DNA from: Lactarius indigo
Taxonomy: Eukaryota; Basidiomycota; Agaricomycetes; Russulales; Russulaceae
DNA length: 64,000 nucleotides
Assembly (NCBI GenBank): GCA_025766275.1
Contig: JAFKAC010000035.1
Span: forward strand, 551,749-615,748
Direction: 5' to 3'
The translations under genes and the position numbers were made by a program. This document shows, piece after piece, positions 25,927-36,879 of this stretch. The notes beneath the pieces are model-generated. The model saw only the letters and a program-made list of their open reading frames with translations, was not told the DNA's origin and did no database searches. How positions within the stretch are numbered: position 1 is the first letter of the stretch; each line of letters opens with the position of its first letter.

Positions 25927-28900
25927 ACCCATCGGCCTGGGTGAGGGCAGTTAATTGTAACAGTGTAATCATGACTCGCTATCGTTCTATGAGAGTTCCA
26001 GTATCGATTCGCACCAGTTACGCAATGGCCGACATACGAGCACTAGTCGATTCAGGAGCAACCCATTGCTTCATGAAACCTTCCTTCGCAAAAAGGATGG
26101 GACTTGGGACCAAATTACTCGACATCCCAAAGAAAATATGGAACATCGATAATACGGAAAATAAGTCGGGGCGTATCACCCATTATACAGACGTTGATGT
26201 CCAAACTAAAGGCATTCACAAGGAGATCCGTTTCCTTATTACAGATATTGGAAACGAGGACATCGTACTAGGATACCCTTGGCTTGCTATTTACGACCCG
26301 CATATCAAATGGTCACAAGCGGCTATTCATGAAGATATGCTCCCTATCATTATTCGATCCACCAATCCCTACGTCAAAACCATGCCAATAGTAGCCGCAA
26401 CCACCGTTCAAAACGATGACTACGAAGTCGTACACTCCTGTGTTATCACGGACGAACAACGACGACAATTTGAAGAGGGATGCCGAATCAGAGCCACCGC
26501 CACCGACCTCGCTATTGCCGCTCAACAATACACCACTAAAGCTGAGTTACCCCCCGAATATCGCGAATTCGAACGTCTCTTCAGTGAAGAAGCATCGGAC
26601 AGGTTTCCACCCAGCAGGCCCTGGGATCACGCCATCGAATTCAAACCAGGGACAGCTGACGCCATAGACTGCAAGATATACCCTATGACTCAAGAAGAGG
26701 ACAAGAAACTACGCGAATGGATCGACGAACAATTGAAGAAGGGGTATATACGACCTTCTAAGTCCCCATATGCGTCATCCTTCTTCTTTATCAAAAAGAA
26801 GGACGGTAAATTACGACCCGTTCAGGATTATCGAAAAATCAACGCAGTCACCATCCGCAACCAATATCCGCTTCCCCTCATTTCCGATCTCATCACCGAC
26901 CTCAGCAACGCCCACATCTACACCAAGCTTGACGTTAGATGGGGCTACAACAACATACGTATCAAAGAAGGGGACGAGGAGAAGGCGGCGTTCAAAACGC
27001 GATATGGACTATTCGAACCAACGGTGATGTTCTTCGGCTTAACGAACTCCCCTGCGACGTTCCAGACCATGATGAACTTCATCTTCAGAGACGTCATCGC
27101 AAAACACGAAAAACGCGGCACAACTATTCGGGTCTACATGGACGACATCGGTATCGCCACGGGACTTAATCACTCCTTACCCGACCACATCGAAGCAGTC
27201 AAAGACGTCCTCCGCGTATCCGCGGAGCACGACCTGTATTATAAACTTGAGAAATGCCTCTTTCACTCCCCGCGTATGGATTACCTGGGGGTAATCCTTG
27301 AAAAGGGGGTGACACGCATGGACCCCGTCAAAATTTCGGGCATCAAAGACTGGCCTACGCCAACCAAAGTTAAGGACGTCCGCTCTTTCCTGGGTTTTTG
27401 CAATTTTTACCGACCCTTCATACGAGGATTCGCAACCAAAGCACGACCTCTTAACAAACTTACACGAAAAGACACTGAGTGGCATTGGGGGACTGAAGAA
27501 GAGAAAGCGTTCCAAGACCTCAAAACCCTTGTCACTAGCGAACCTGTCCTCGCACACCCGGACCTTACCCAGCAATTCGAACTAGAGGTCGACGCATCAG
27601 GATTTGCGACCGGAGCCGTTCTCCTACAACGCAAAGCAGACGGCAAACGACACCCCATCGGCTACTATTCATCCACCCTCAATGAAGCCGAGTGAAACTA
27701 CGACATTTACGACCTTGAACTTTTAGCAATCGTCAAGGCGTTCCGCCACTGGAGACCCCTCCTGGCGGGTTCCCCTCACAAGATTAAAGTATTCTCCGAC
27801 CACCTCAATCTGCAATACTGGAAGTCACCCCAGAAGATTAGTAGACGCGTGGCTAGGGAAGTACTCGAACTCTCAGAATACGACTTTGAGATTCATCACA
27901 TTAAGGGGACTTCTAATGGACGCGCCGACGCGTTATCACGAAGACCAGATTACGATCAAGGAGAAAACGACAACGAAGGGGTAATCGTGTTACCAGAAAG
28001 CGTCTTTGCACGCGCCACTACGCTGGAAGAACCACGACACCCACATTGGAGACCTGAGATCTTACCGGCCGAAATGACTCCGGAACATCCAATTTACGAG
28101 CAAGATACAGCTAAGTTAAAACCCTGGGTTGACGCTCACAAACTAAAAGATATTGAAGGAACGTGGTACAAAGATGGACGCCGAGTGGTCACTGGCGGCA
28201 TCCATGATAAACGCACCATCATCGCTGCGCACCACGATTCTCCTGTCTATGGTCACCCCGGCATTAAGCGGACTCTCCAGCTCACTGAACGACATTATTG
28301 GTGGCCCCAAATGAAGAACGACGTCACAGATTACGTCAAAGGCTGTGCAGAATGCCAGCGACACAAAGTCAACCTCCGCCCCATTAGGGCACCTCTACAA
28401 CCTATCTACCCGAAACCAGAAGCCCTGCCGTTCGAGACCATTGCAGTGGACTTTATTACCAAACTCCCCATCTCTCGGGGATACGACTCTATTCTAACAA
28501 TAACAGATCACGATTGTACCAAAGCCGCCGTTTTTATCCCTTGCAACGAAGAAATAACGGCGGAGGGGACGGCTGCCCTGTACGTTTCTCACGTCTTCCC
28601 ACGATTCGGACTCCCCTCGCGCGTTATCAGTGATCGAGATCCCCGTTTCACATCCAAGTTTATGCGAGAGATATGTAAAATCCTTGGCATCAGCCAAAAT
28701 ATCTCAACCGCTTATCACCCCAGAACCGACGGCCAATCAGAACGGACGAACCAATGGCTAGAACAATATCTCCGCTTCTGGGTAAATGAGCGACAAGATG
28801 ACTGGGTCCGCTATCTGCCTATGGCGGAATTCACGCATAACAATTGGCCTAACGAAACCACAAGGGAATCCCCCTTCTTTCTCCTGTCTGGGTTCAACCC

Positions 28901-30704
28901 TCGCGCTGATTGGACCGATAGGCCTTCCCCTATCCCACAGGTGTCACTAAGACTAGACCAATTCAAGCAAGCACGGCAACGCGCCTTTTCTTGTATGCTC
29001 CGAGCGCAAAAGTCATGGGTCAAACACAAAGATACGCCCAGATTCAAGGAAGGAGACCTCGTGTGGTTAGAAGGACGCCACTTACGCACTCATCAACCAA
29101 CCGCAAAACTAGCCGCAAAGCGCCATGGACCATTTAAGGTCATCCAGGTGATGTCTCCTGTCAACTATCGCCTTGAACTTCCCACGCAGTGGAGCATCCA
29201 CGATGTTTTCCACATAGATCTTCTCACACCTTATCGTGAGACACCCACGCACGGACCAAACTATCAGCGCCCACCACCTGATTTGGTCGATAACGAAGAA
29301 GAATACGAGGTCGAGAAGATTCTAGACTCTCGGCGGTTCGGCAGAAGACGTCGGCTCCAATACCTTGTCAAATGGAAGGGCTATCCAGACTCAGACAATC
29401 AATGGATAGATAAGGATGACGTGTTCGCCGATGAAGCCGTTCGGGACTTCAAACATTCAAACCCCGACAGAGAAACGCATATAAGGATGGCATTCTGTCG
29501 TGATAAGTCCCCATCTCTCATTTACTCTATGTCCTCCACTCGACGCAATGACCAGCTCGCACTCCTCTCTACCCTCGTCAACGACTCCTCCGCCACGCTT
29601 GTCGACCCCGACACCACCAACAACACTGCAGCCACTGGAGTTGCAGCTGGAGGCCGTGCCCCCATGCAGCATGAGGAAGACGGCCCTATCACTAGCGAAG
29701 AACTGCACCAGACACTGCAACGATTCCCTATGCCCGTACAGGGAACTCTCGACGACGATCCAGCAGCAACTCAACCAGCACCTCCGCCGCCAATGTACGC
29801 CCTCACAAACATCGATACCGGTGAGCCCGAGGTCTTCATCACCGAAGACGAGCTCTTTCGGCTTCAAGCAGCTGTCCCGCGCGGTGAAACCGCCCGACGC
29901 CATGAAGAAGTACGAACAAGAATGGAAGGAGACGGCGGCGCAGTGGCAGCGGGAGCAACTGCATATCGCCGCCTGCCGACGCCGAATGATGAAGGAACGG
30001 AAGGAGTATTGGACGAAGATGAGGATGAGGACGAGCTTGGAGACCATTACCCCATCAGGCACGCATTCCTTAACCATGAATTCTACGCTGAAGATCCAGC
30101 CGCCACTCCCTACCTCGTCGACGCAGCGGGGGGGCCTCTACACAGAGGACGAGTTGCCGTGGCACAAGCGGCTCGTTATACACCAATGGGCGAACGAGAC
30201 CCCGCAACCAGGGCCGTCGTCCCTGAAGGGTTCCGGGTCAATAGAGGACCCGATTACATTCCGTTCCCGATCAAGCTCCCCAACGGACCGACGGTACAAG
30301 CCTCCCACGTACAGGTTATCCGGGGAGGAGACCCCTTCGTACTCGGACTAGCTCCGGGGTCTGGTTTCCTCTATGGGAAACCCCTCTACGCTACTCCCCA
30401 TCTCCCGAAGAACAATCGCGCGTTCATCCCTCACGAGGAGTACTTCATGCTCCGCGACCGACACCCCACTGACTTGCTGCTTATGCGCATCGGGGACGTC
30501 ACCCTCACGCAAGAATTGCGCCGGTTCCGACAGTTTGCCTTTGCCGAGGACCAACTAGAGAAGCGCATTCGGCAACTGCAGATGGAAAGGGAGATGGTGA
30601 CGGCGGACAAAAAGGACAGTCTCTATCGTTTGGAGCGTGCTAACATATTGGCACGGATGGAAGATGAAGCAGAACGGATGAGGCAGGAATCGGTAGTGGA
30701 TTAG
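25896..30704 (+). pseudogene. pol: Element B pol with one in-frame TGA
   Basis: A frame of about 1,600 codons with one nonsense codon, TGA at 27693-27695 inside RNase H (NEAE-stop-NYDIYDLEL). A and C have Arg here (EAERNYDI), so a CGA to TGA change is likely. Otherwise complete: protease DSGATHCF, RT with YMDDIGIAT, RNase H EVDASG, integrase HHCC (YGHPG..CAECQRHK) and D-D-E core (AVDFITKL, ISDRDPRF, DGQSERTNQ), chromodomain (about 29302-29450, YLVKWKGYPDSDNQW). About 400 residues follow, with YPIRHAFL, YGKPLYATPH and a C-terminal coiled coil ending near 30700. The tail matches that of A block by block. Confidence 0.9.
25908..25914 (+). promoter_or_regulatory. Element B -1 frameshift slip site GGGTTTT
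   Basis: In the gag frame GAG GGT TTT CAG. Pol continues in the -1 frame as EGFSGRLNPS, the same junction peptide as in A. An ACCC/GGGT stem twelve bases downstream is also conserved. Confidence 0.7.
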
Positions 30705-30736
30705 TGAGGTGGGCCTCACTCCTGAAAAGGGGGTGA

Positions 30737-31241
30737 TGTTACGGTACGGACTTAATGACTTTTCACTTATGACTCATGACCGGTTATGACTACGGTCCGG
30801 TATCAGAATTAGTCATGGACTCTTACATCGCATCAGTCAGCATAATAGTTCGCATGTGATTGTGACTCATGTATGACTCATTCCTAGGATAGCTGTACTA
30901 GGGTTCGAGCTAGTTACGCTATTGGTCACTTACTGTTCCAGCGGCGCTTTAAAGCCCGCGCGTATCTGTATAAGTAGTCGACTCGGAAGACCAAGAGTCC
31001 CCATCTTGGTCTTCTTCAATCCACCACTTGACTCGTCTTCTACCTTGCCTTAGTCTCGGACTAAGTGTGCTTCCACTTGTGTCCATTCGTAGGATACTCT
31101 TTCATCTAGCTGCAGCGTGTGCCCAAGTGCCCCTGTTCAGCTCGCGTTGGGTTGACACGTGATCCCCATTCGCTTATTCTTCGCTAAGTCGATTACGCCT
31201 CTTTCGAGTCCAAGTCGGACTGACGCCGGTGGAGCGTAACA
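30737..31241 (+). repeat. Element B 3' LTR
   Basis: 505 bp, preceded by the polypurine tract AAAAGGGGGTGA (30725-30736) and followed by the CAGAT target duplication. Confidence 0.97.
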
Positions 31242-34200
31242 CAGATGTCACGTAAACTTTGAAGTAAACTCGATGCGGAAATGAATCACAACAAAGGCAC
31301 GACCCATGAAGGAATGGCACGGGTCCCTAGAGATACTGCTCCGGAACGACACTGACCTGCTCGACTGGTACTCACAGACGGGAAGGCAGGAAGAAGTACC
31401 GCTGGAGTTATATGGCGGCATGATGAAATCGATAAACAAAAACAAAGTTTCACGAATGCCACCAATGACGTGGCACCACATTAAACTCGAAAGTTTTGAA
31501 CAGCAATTGATTGCTCCTCGCACGAAATTACGACAGGGGTATCGACGCGAGAAACTGGCTAACTTGACACCAATTATGGAAACGAGGACTCCGAGCCCCT
31601 CAGACCTGACTGACCTCCATTGTGTAAGCAGTAACTCAACATCGGACGTGTTGAGGCCACCCATCGACGACCTGGAGGGTCCATCAGAAAACCAGCATAT
31701 ACAAATGAATGACAAATTACGAACCCACATCCAGTAGTGAAATCAATCTGAAATATCGATCAATACGATCCCTGGTGTTGAACTCCGAAAAGCCACGCTG
31801 AATGCCCCAGCACTTAGCGGCGCCGTAGCCACTAAAACCAGAACTCTGGTAGATCGATTACGATCATCAGCACACCAGCAGCGGATAACGAACCAACCAA
31901 GTCGAAGCCCGTGTAACAAAAGTCCACAAGGAGACGCACCGAGTCAGATAAGTTGAGGCCCACGTAGCAAAAATACACGAGGAGACGCACCTAGTCGGAT
32001 AAGTCGAAGCTTGTCCAACAAGGTCACACGAGAACACGCATCGAATGACCAAGAGCCCGGAAAGGGACGACAATTGAGGTAGAATACCCGACGGATCAAC
32101 TAGAATCGATAAGAGGTCCCTGTTCGATAGGGGTGGACAAAAAGGAACACGTGCAAGAATCGCCGAGATGGTCCACACGACACGAGGACTCTACCACACT
32201 GGAACAAAATGCCCATGGAAGAGACACGTCAGAAACAAGAACGACTAGCAAAGTAAACCGAAGCCCCACTGAGGGAGATGCATCGCCCACCGCTGGCTCA
32301 GAATCGTCGAACGAAACCACAACAAAAACTCGGACGCACCATGGAAGGGAACTCTGCAGGGCATCGCCCAATAGCTTCAATGAAGATCTGGCGAAAGGAG
32401 AACAGTTCTTGTTCCAGTTTCACTTGCGGCAAACGGTCAATAGACAAACAGGTATGATGATCAAACTGATCAAGCAGACTCACCTGATGCTGTCATACAT
32501 CTGCAGACCCCACGTCGGCGATTGGGTATGAACTCAGAAAAATCAATTAAAGGTAGAAAACCACATGAATCACTCTACCAATGCTGATGAAACGAGTTGG
32601 GACAGCTTCGCCAACTTCCGGAACGCATGGACAATTGACGGCGATTCATCACTCGGTACCCCAAAACCGAAGAGAAGGAGTACCGCCAGATGGGTCAGAT
32701 CCGAACGGCACGTGGATGAAAATGCACTCCGGGGCCTGTCATCCTGCAAGGATGCGAAGAACGACCTAGAGAAAATGAAACTACAAGAAGAAACAAGTTG
32801 CAAACCCGCCGAATCGCTCAAAGATGTCGAGGTGGGCTATGACCCGCTGCAGGTCACAAAAGGGTCCACCAGTGTAGAACTGGCTCCCGATGTAAAAGAA
32901 GCAGGCTGGCAGTCCCACGCGACGCAGCACAACGGGACGGACTGTACCCCGAATGCCAGTATATTGAGTCAGTTCACTCAGATAGGGGTAGCGAGGAAAA
33001 CTCGCGAAAACGATCCCAACAGAAAGAGGAACTGCGACAGCATACTCGAGCCCTACCAGACTAAGTACGATCAGACATCCGAATTTGAGCCAAACAACTC
33101 ATCGACAATCGCGAAGAGACTCACCAACGCGCAATTGACACACAGCATTGACCACCGCACCAAAAATGCGAACGCGAACCACTCACAGATTACCGACAAT
33201 CGACAAAGCAGTGGAAGAAACCCAAATGATGCACCGAACCAGCGGCGAACCACACATTACAGAATACCCAAGAGGGTGAAAAGCTGTTATGTGATCAAAT
33301 CTATGAGCGTGAAAACAACGACAGCGGTCACTCGACGCATCAGAGATATGGTCAACGCAGGAGCGAACTACGTACCGAACACCCAGGCCAGAATAAAGAA
33401 GCCCACGACATCTGGCCAGATCGCATGTGTTCGCACGACCGACACGGCACCTGCGAACCACCAAATGCACGAGTTAGTCATTAGAGTTTCTCGAGCATAC
33501 GCACCCCTCTACGCCAACCAACGAAGGAAAGGATTGTTACATGGGAAAGTACTTTGAGTCATCAACAGAGCCCTCCATCGGACAACCTTGTCGGGGCATG
33601 AAGTCAGTAAACAACCAATATGGAAGAAAGGGGCGATAACGGAATTCTGCGAGAGGAGACAGGCCGCATCGAAGCAAGGCACACATGCAAGGGTCAACGA
33701 AGCCCCACCCGACGCTGCCACTGGCACGGGCGACCCCTCTACGAACCAAACTGTTGCCAACATACGACGACATGAGATTAGAGAGATTCAACAGACAAAA
33801 GGGGTCCCGAACATGAAAAGAATAACCGAGTGGCAAGAACTCACTACGCGACACCATCAGCCTGTACGACGACAAAGAAGGGCCAGAATCGATGCCCCCG
33901 AGCGCCGTGTCAAAAACCTAGGATCCGGCCCTGACCCGCACGCACACGGTCACGAAGAACTATGGCTTGGTCATGGTCAACGACATTCTGACCTGAATTG
34001 CACGAGTCAGTATGACCTCTTGGGCGGACAAAACACGGCCAACATACACCGCCGCAAGAATGAAAAACGATGACACACCAAAAAGGTCACAAATACATGC
34101 ATGACATGGCATGAGTCGCCAAAGAGGACCACGGGCCATGCAACAAACAAGAGGCACTCAGTTCGACCTGAGAAGTCGACAAAATCCAACGACATGAAAT

Positions 34201-34401
34201 GAATACAATTCACTCGACCAAAGTCGCACCATAACAGACGGGCGAAATGGAACTCCGCTACGGCACCACCTGAAACGCATAAGCAGTGTAGCAACCCTGC
34301 CCTTGTTCACTGCTCCCATTTTCCACGGGGAATGATTCACCAAATACAGTTACTGTTCGTCGTACCCGGTATTGACACCAGACCAGCTAAAGATGAACTC
34401 G
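31242..34401 (+). pseudogene. Decayed Ty3-like retroelement remnant
   Basis: About 3.2 kb between B and C with several plus-strand frames (31306-31737, 32133-32531, 32565-33557, 33588-34073). The only recognisable part spans 32395-32640. There EQFLFQFHLRQTVN, LMLSYICRPHVGDWV and, in the next frame, SWDSFANFRNAWT follow the capsid of the gypsy Gags here (FLTQWHVYW, LFLSYIKGGAVSEWV). The other frames are rich in Thr, Asn, Arg and Gln, with no motif I can name. It could be a frameshifted gag-pol of another family. No LTR is visible; C cuts its right end. Confidence 0.5.
31901..32050. repeat. Three imperfect 51-bp tandem repeats
   Basis: Units begin at 31901, 31952 and 32003 (GTCGAAGCC / GTTGAGGCC / GTCGAAGCT), each with ACACGAGGAGACGCACC-like sequence. 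They lie in a non-coding gap between two frames of the decayed element. The third copy is incomplete. Confidence 0.75.
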
Positions 34402-34979
34402 TGTTATGATCCGACGCTTCGGACCTAAGCCACAGTATGTCTCCACCCTGCCTTCCCCTTCTGTACCATACCTTGTTACCAAAGGAGCTACTGTTACTAG
34501 TGGCGCTGTTTCTTTGATCCGAACTTCTGTTTACTCCATTTAGTCTCTTTGATACTGTGTGGACTTGTGTTCATGTTGTTTGGAACCCTGTCCTATATAA
34601 ACCTGTACCATAGACCGTAGGAAGCCAGACTTGGCTTCGTTTGCAATCTAGCAACCTTGCCTTCGTACTTTGGTGTGACCTCGCCTCATCCCTCTCTTCT
34701 TGTGCACCCTCTACCTCAGTCCTTAACCAGGACACTTCGAAGTCTTTGCAGTTGAACTATATCAACGCGTTACACCTGTTATACTCTGCGCACTAGCAAG
34801 ATCAAGTGTAGAGAAGTGTTAGACACTTCGGACGAGGAGTCCTACATAGCAGAGTAGTGCTGCACCTTGTGCCACACTTTTACCACTCGTATTTCATAGC
34901 AATAAGACAACAGAGGTCTTCGCTTGATACCTGTGTAATTCAGAACCTTTAGAACCCACGCCCCTGCTAGGGCATAACA
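34402..34979 (+). repeat. Element C 5' LTR
   Basis: 578 bp; contains TATATAAA at 34594-34601 and AGACTTGGCTT at 34627-34637, the predicted transcript start. From there to 35187 I find no ATG in any frame. Confidence 0.97.
34594..34637 (+). promoter_or_regulatory. Element C TATA box and predicted transcript start
   Basis: TATATAAA followed after about 33 bases by AGACTTGGCTT, complementary to the PBS at 34981-34991. The 11-mer differs from that of A and B at two places, and the PBS has changed with it. Confidence 0.75.
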
Positions 34980-34980
34980 T

Positions 34981-34991
34981 AAGCCAAGTCT
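34981..34991 (+). other. Element C self-primer binding site
   Basis: AAGCCAAGTCT, one base after the LTR, exactly complementary to AGACTTGGCTT at 34627-34637. Confidence 0.8.
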
Positions 34992-35187
34992 ACAACTCCC
35001 AACACACCCAAGACACTACTGCCACACAGCAGAGTGGGCGACGATCCAAGAGGACACATCAGCCAACAACCAGACACTCCACAGAACCCAGAAACGACGG
35101 CATAGCCGGGCGACGGATCCTCCTTGACACAAGAGGCCGCTTCAGCCACCCCCTTACACAAATCAGCACCCAAGACAGACCACAATC

Positions 35188-36879
35188 GTGGCTAGCATCA
35201 GTGTCACCTTTGAATCAGACAACGATTGGACCCCAGTCACAACCAGAACACAAGACGACCTCCCACACCACGTTAAAAGCAGTCAACTAGGAAAAGGAGC
35301 TCGCTGGGCCACAACATCAGGCAGACCACCTTGCTACAAGTGCCTCATCAAAGGCGAACTCAGACCAGTGGAATTCATCAACAACAACTGGTACATCCTC
35401 CGATACTTTCAGAATACATACCACACCAGAGCCATAAACATCACACCACACAGATTTGCTGAAGGACTAGGCTGGTGGAACAAAGAAGACGAACAGAACC
35501 CAGAAACACCCACACAACAATCATCCTCAGCACCAAGAAACACTAGGGGAACATACGGACTACAACAAGATTCATCAGAAGAAGAACCCAGCTCAGACGA
35601 AGCAGAATCACACTCAGAACTATCCCACTCCTCAGAACACCGCCTAGACATCACAGTACCCACACAAGCTTCGTCACAAGCCAGCCCCACTATCCCTATC
35701 TGGATAGAACCATCCCCAGCGGAAGAAGGATTCCCAGCCCCACTACCACCAATCAGATTGCCCTCCCCAGTCGAACCACCCCAGATCCCCATCACACCAC
35801 AGCCAACACTTACCATGTCAGCCATAAACGCCACAGGCACTGGCACAGGTACCGGCTCAAGCACCAGAACAGGAGGAACACCAACAACGAGCTCAGGAGG
35901 ACTCAAAGGAGCACCCCCTACTCCGTTCACCGGAGATAGAACAGAGAGTGGTCAGTTCAAAAGAGAACTACTACGATACATCAAGTTAAATAGCGAGAAT
36001 GAGCTCATCAAAGAACCTTATGCACGAGTACTATTCGCCCTTACAATGTTCAAAGGACCCGGTGTACAGCTGTGGGTCAACCAGACCGAAGATGATATGG
36101 AAGCGGCACTAGCAGACCCCACCAAAGCCCTCACCAAAAACAGCAAAGATCTTTGGGACGGTTTTCTTGACACCTTCGACAGAGACTGGACCGACACTCT
36201 AAACAAAGAAAGAGCCTATCAGAAGCTCATCAGTTTGACGATGCAGGGTGGAGCATTGGACAGTTACATCCTCGACTTCGAACACCTTGCAGGAATAGCA
36301 GGATGGGCAAGAGATGCCCCTGGAACGGTGGAATTCTTCAAAAGAGGACTACCCACAGGACTGTATCGTGCTTGCCTTATGCGAACCACCATCCCAAACA
36401 CCATGGACGAGTGGCAAACCGCTGCCAGAGCAGAACACCAACGCTGGAAGCTACTAAAAGCCAGACCAGGGAATAGAAACCCAGGGCCAACCCAGAATGT
36501 CCACCAAGGACGACCAAAGCGAGACCCAAATGCGATGGATGTAGATGCCACTACCTCCACCCCCTTTAAGAAGCTTACTGAAGAAGAAAAGAAAGCCCTC
36601 ATGAAAGAAGGACGCTGCTTCAAATGCAGACAGCAAGGACATATGGCTAGGAACTGTCAACGACAAAACACCACCAACCAAACCAAAGCCAGAGCCACAG
36701 ACACCCAAGAAGCGGACACTGCACCCCCATACACCCCAGAAGCAAGCACCTCATCAGTGGCTGCTACCACGACCGAAGATAAAGTCCGACAAGCCCATGC
36801 ACTCATCCAAGGCATGACTGAGGATGAAAAGAGACGCTACTATGCCTTAGATCAGGATTTTTGCGATGCCGACCTGTGA
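35188..36879 (+). CDS. gag: Element C Gag polyprotein
   Basis: 563 codons. An N-terminal domain (about 1-95) contains CYKCLIKGELRPVEF and NNNWYILRYFQ, recalling RPVEF..W in A and B. Then come an acidic Ser/Glu linker, a Pro-rich and Thr/Gly-rich linker, a capsid (about 245-420, TPFTGDRTESGQFKREL, FALTMFKGPGVQLWV) and a knuckle CFKCRQQGHMARNC at 477-490. The frame opens after TGA 35125 and contains no ATG until 35815, which is also the first ATG of the predicted transcript. The start given is GTG in ATCGTGGC (A at -3, G at +4). A Gag starting at 35815 would lack the N-terminal domain. The end overlaps pol in the -1 frame near a T5 run (36858-36862), without a canonical heptamer. Confidence 0.9.
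   Translation: MASISVTFESDNDWTPVTTRTQDDLPHHVKSSQLGKGARWATTSGRPPCYKCLIKGELRPVEFINNNWYILRYFQNTYHTRAINITPHRFAEGLGWWNKEDEQNPETPTQQSSSAPRNTRGTYGLQQDSSEEEPSSDEAESHSELSHSSEHRLDITVPTQASSQASPTIPIWIEPSPAEEGFPAPLPPIRLPSPVEPPQIPITPQPTLTMSAINATGTGTGTGSSTRTGGTPTTSSGGLKGAPPTPFTGDRTESGQFKRELLRYIKLNSENELIKEPYARVLFALTMFKGPGVQLWVNQTEDDMEAALADPTKALTKNSKDLWDGFLDTFDRDWTDTLNKERAYQKLISLTMQGGALDSYILDFEHLAGIAGWARDAPGTVEFFKRGLPTGLYRACLMRTTIPNTMDEWQTAARAEHQRWKLLKARPGNRNPGPTQNVHQGRPKRDPNAMDVDATTSTPFKKLTEEEKKALMKEGRCFKCRQQGHMARNCQRQNTTNQTKARATDTQEADTAPPYTPEASTSSVAATTTEDKVRQAHALIQGMTEDEKRRYYALDQDFCDADL

Larger units (their letters stand above)
23446..31241 (+). mobile_element. Element B: full-length Ty3/gypsy chromovirus
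   Basis: 7,796 bp with two 505-bp LTRs (TGTTACGG..GCGTAACA) and the target duplication CAGAT at 23441-23445 and 31242-31246. I see one LTR difference (CTCAGACT versus CTCGGACT), so it is very young. Yet gag and pol each carry one in-frame TGA (24745 and 27693). It is a sister family to A: the same gene order, PBS, slip site and C-terminal module, with a different LTR. Confidence 0.97.

Noticed and set aside
32960..33062. Copia integrase-like segment (VHSDRGSE in another frame)
   Set aside because: A single short match in a frame that soon stops, far from any other copia motif. The nearby capsid-like segment is of Ty3 type. Could be chance.
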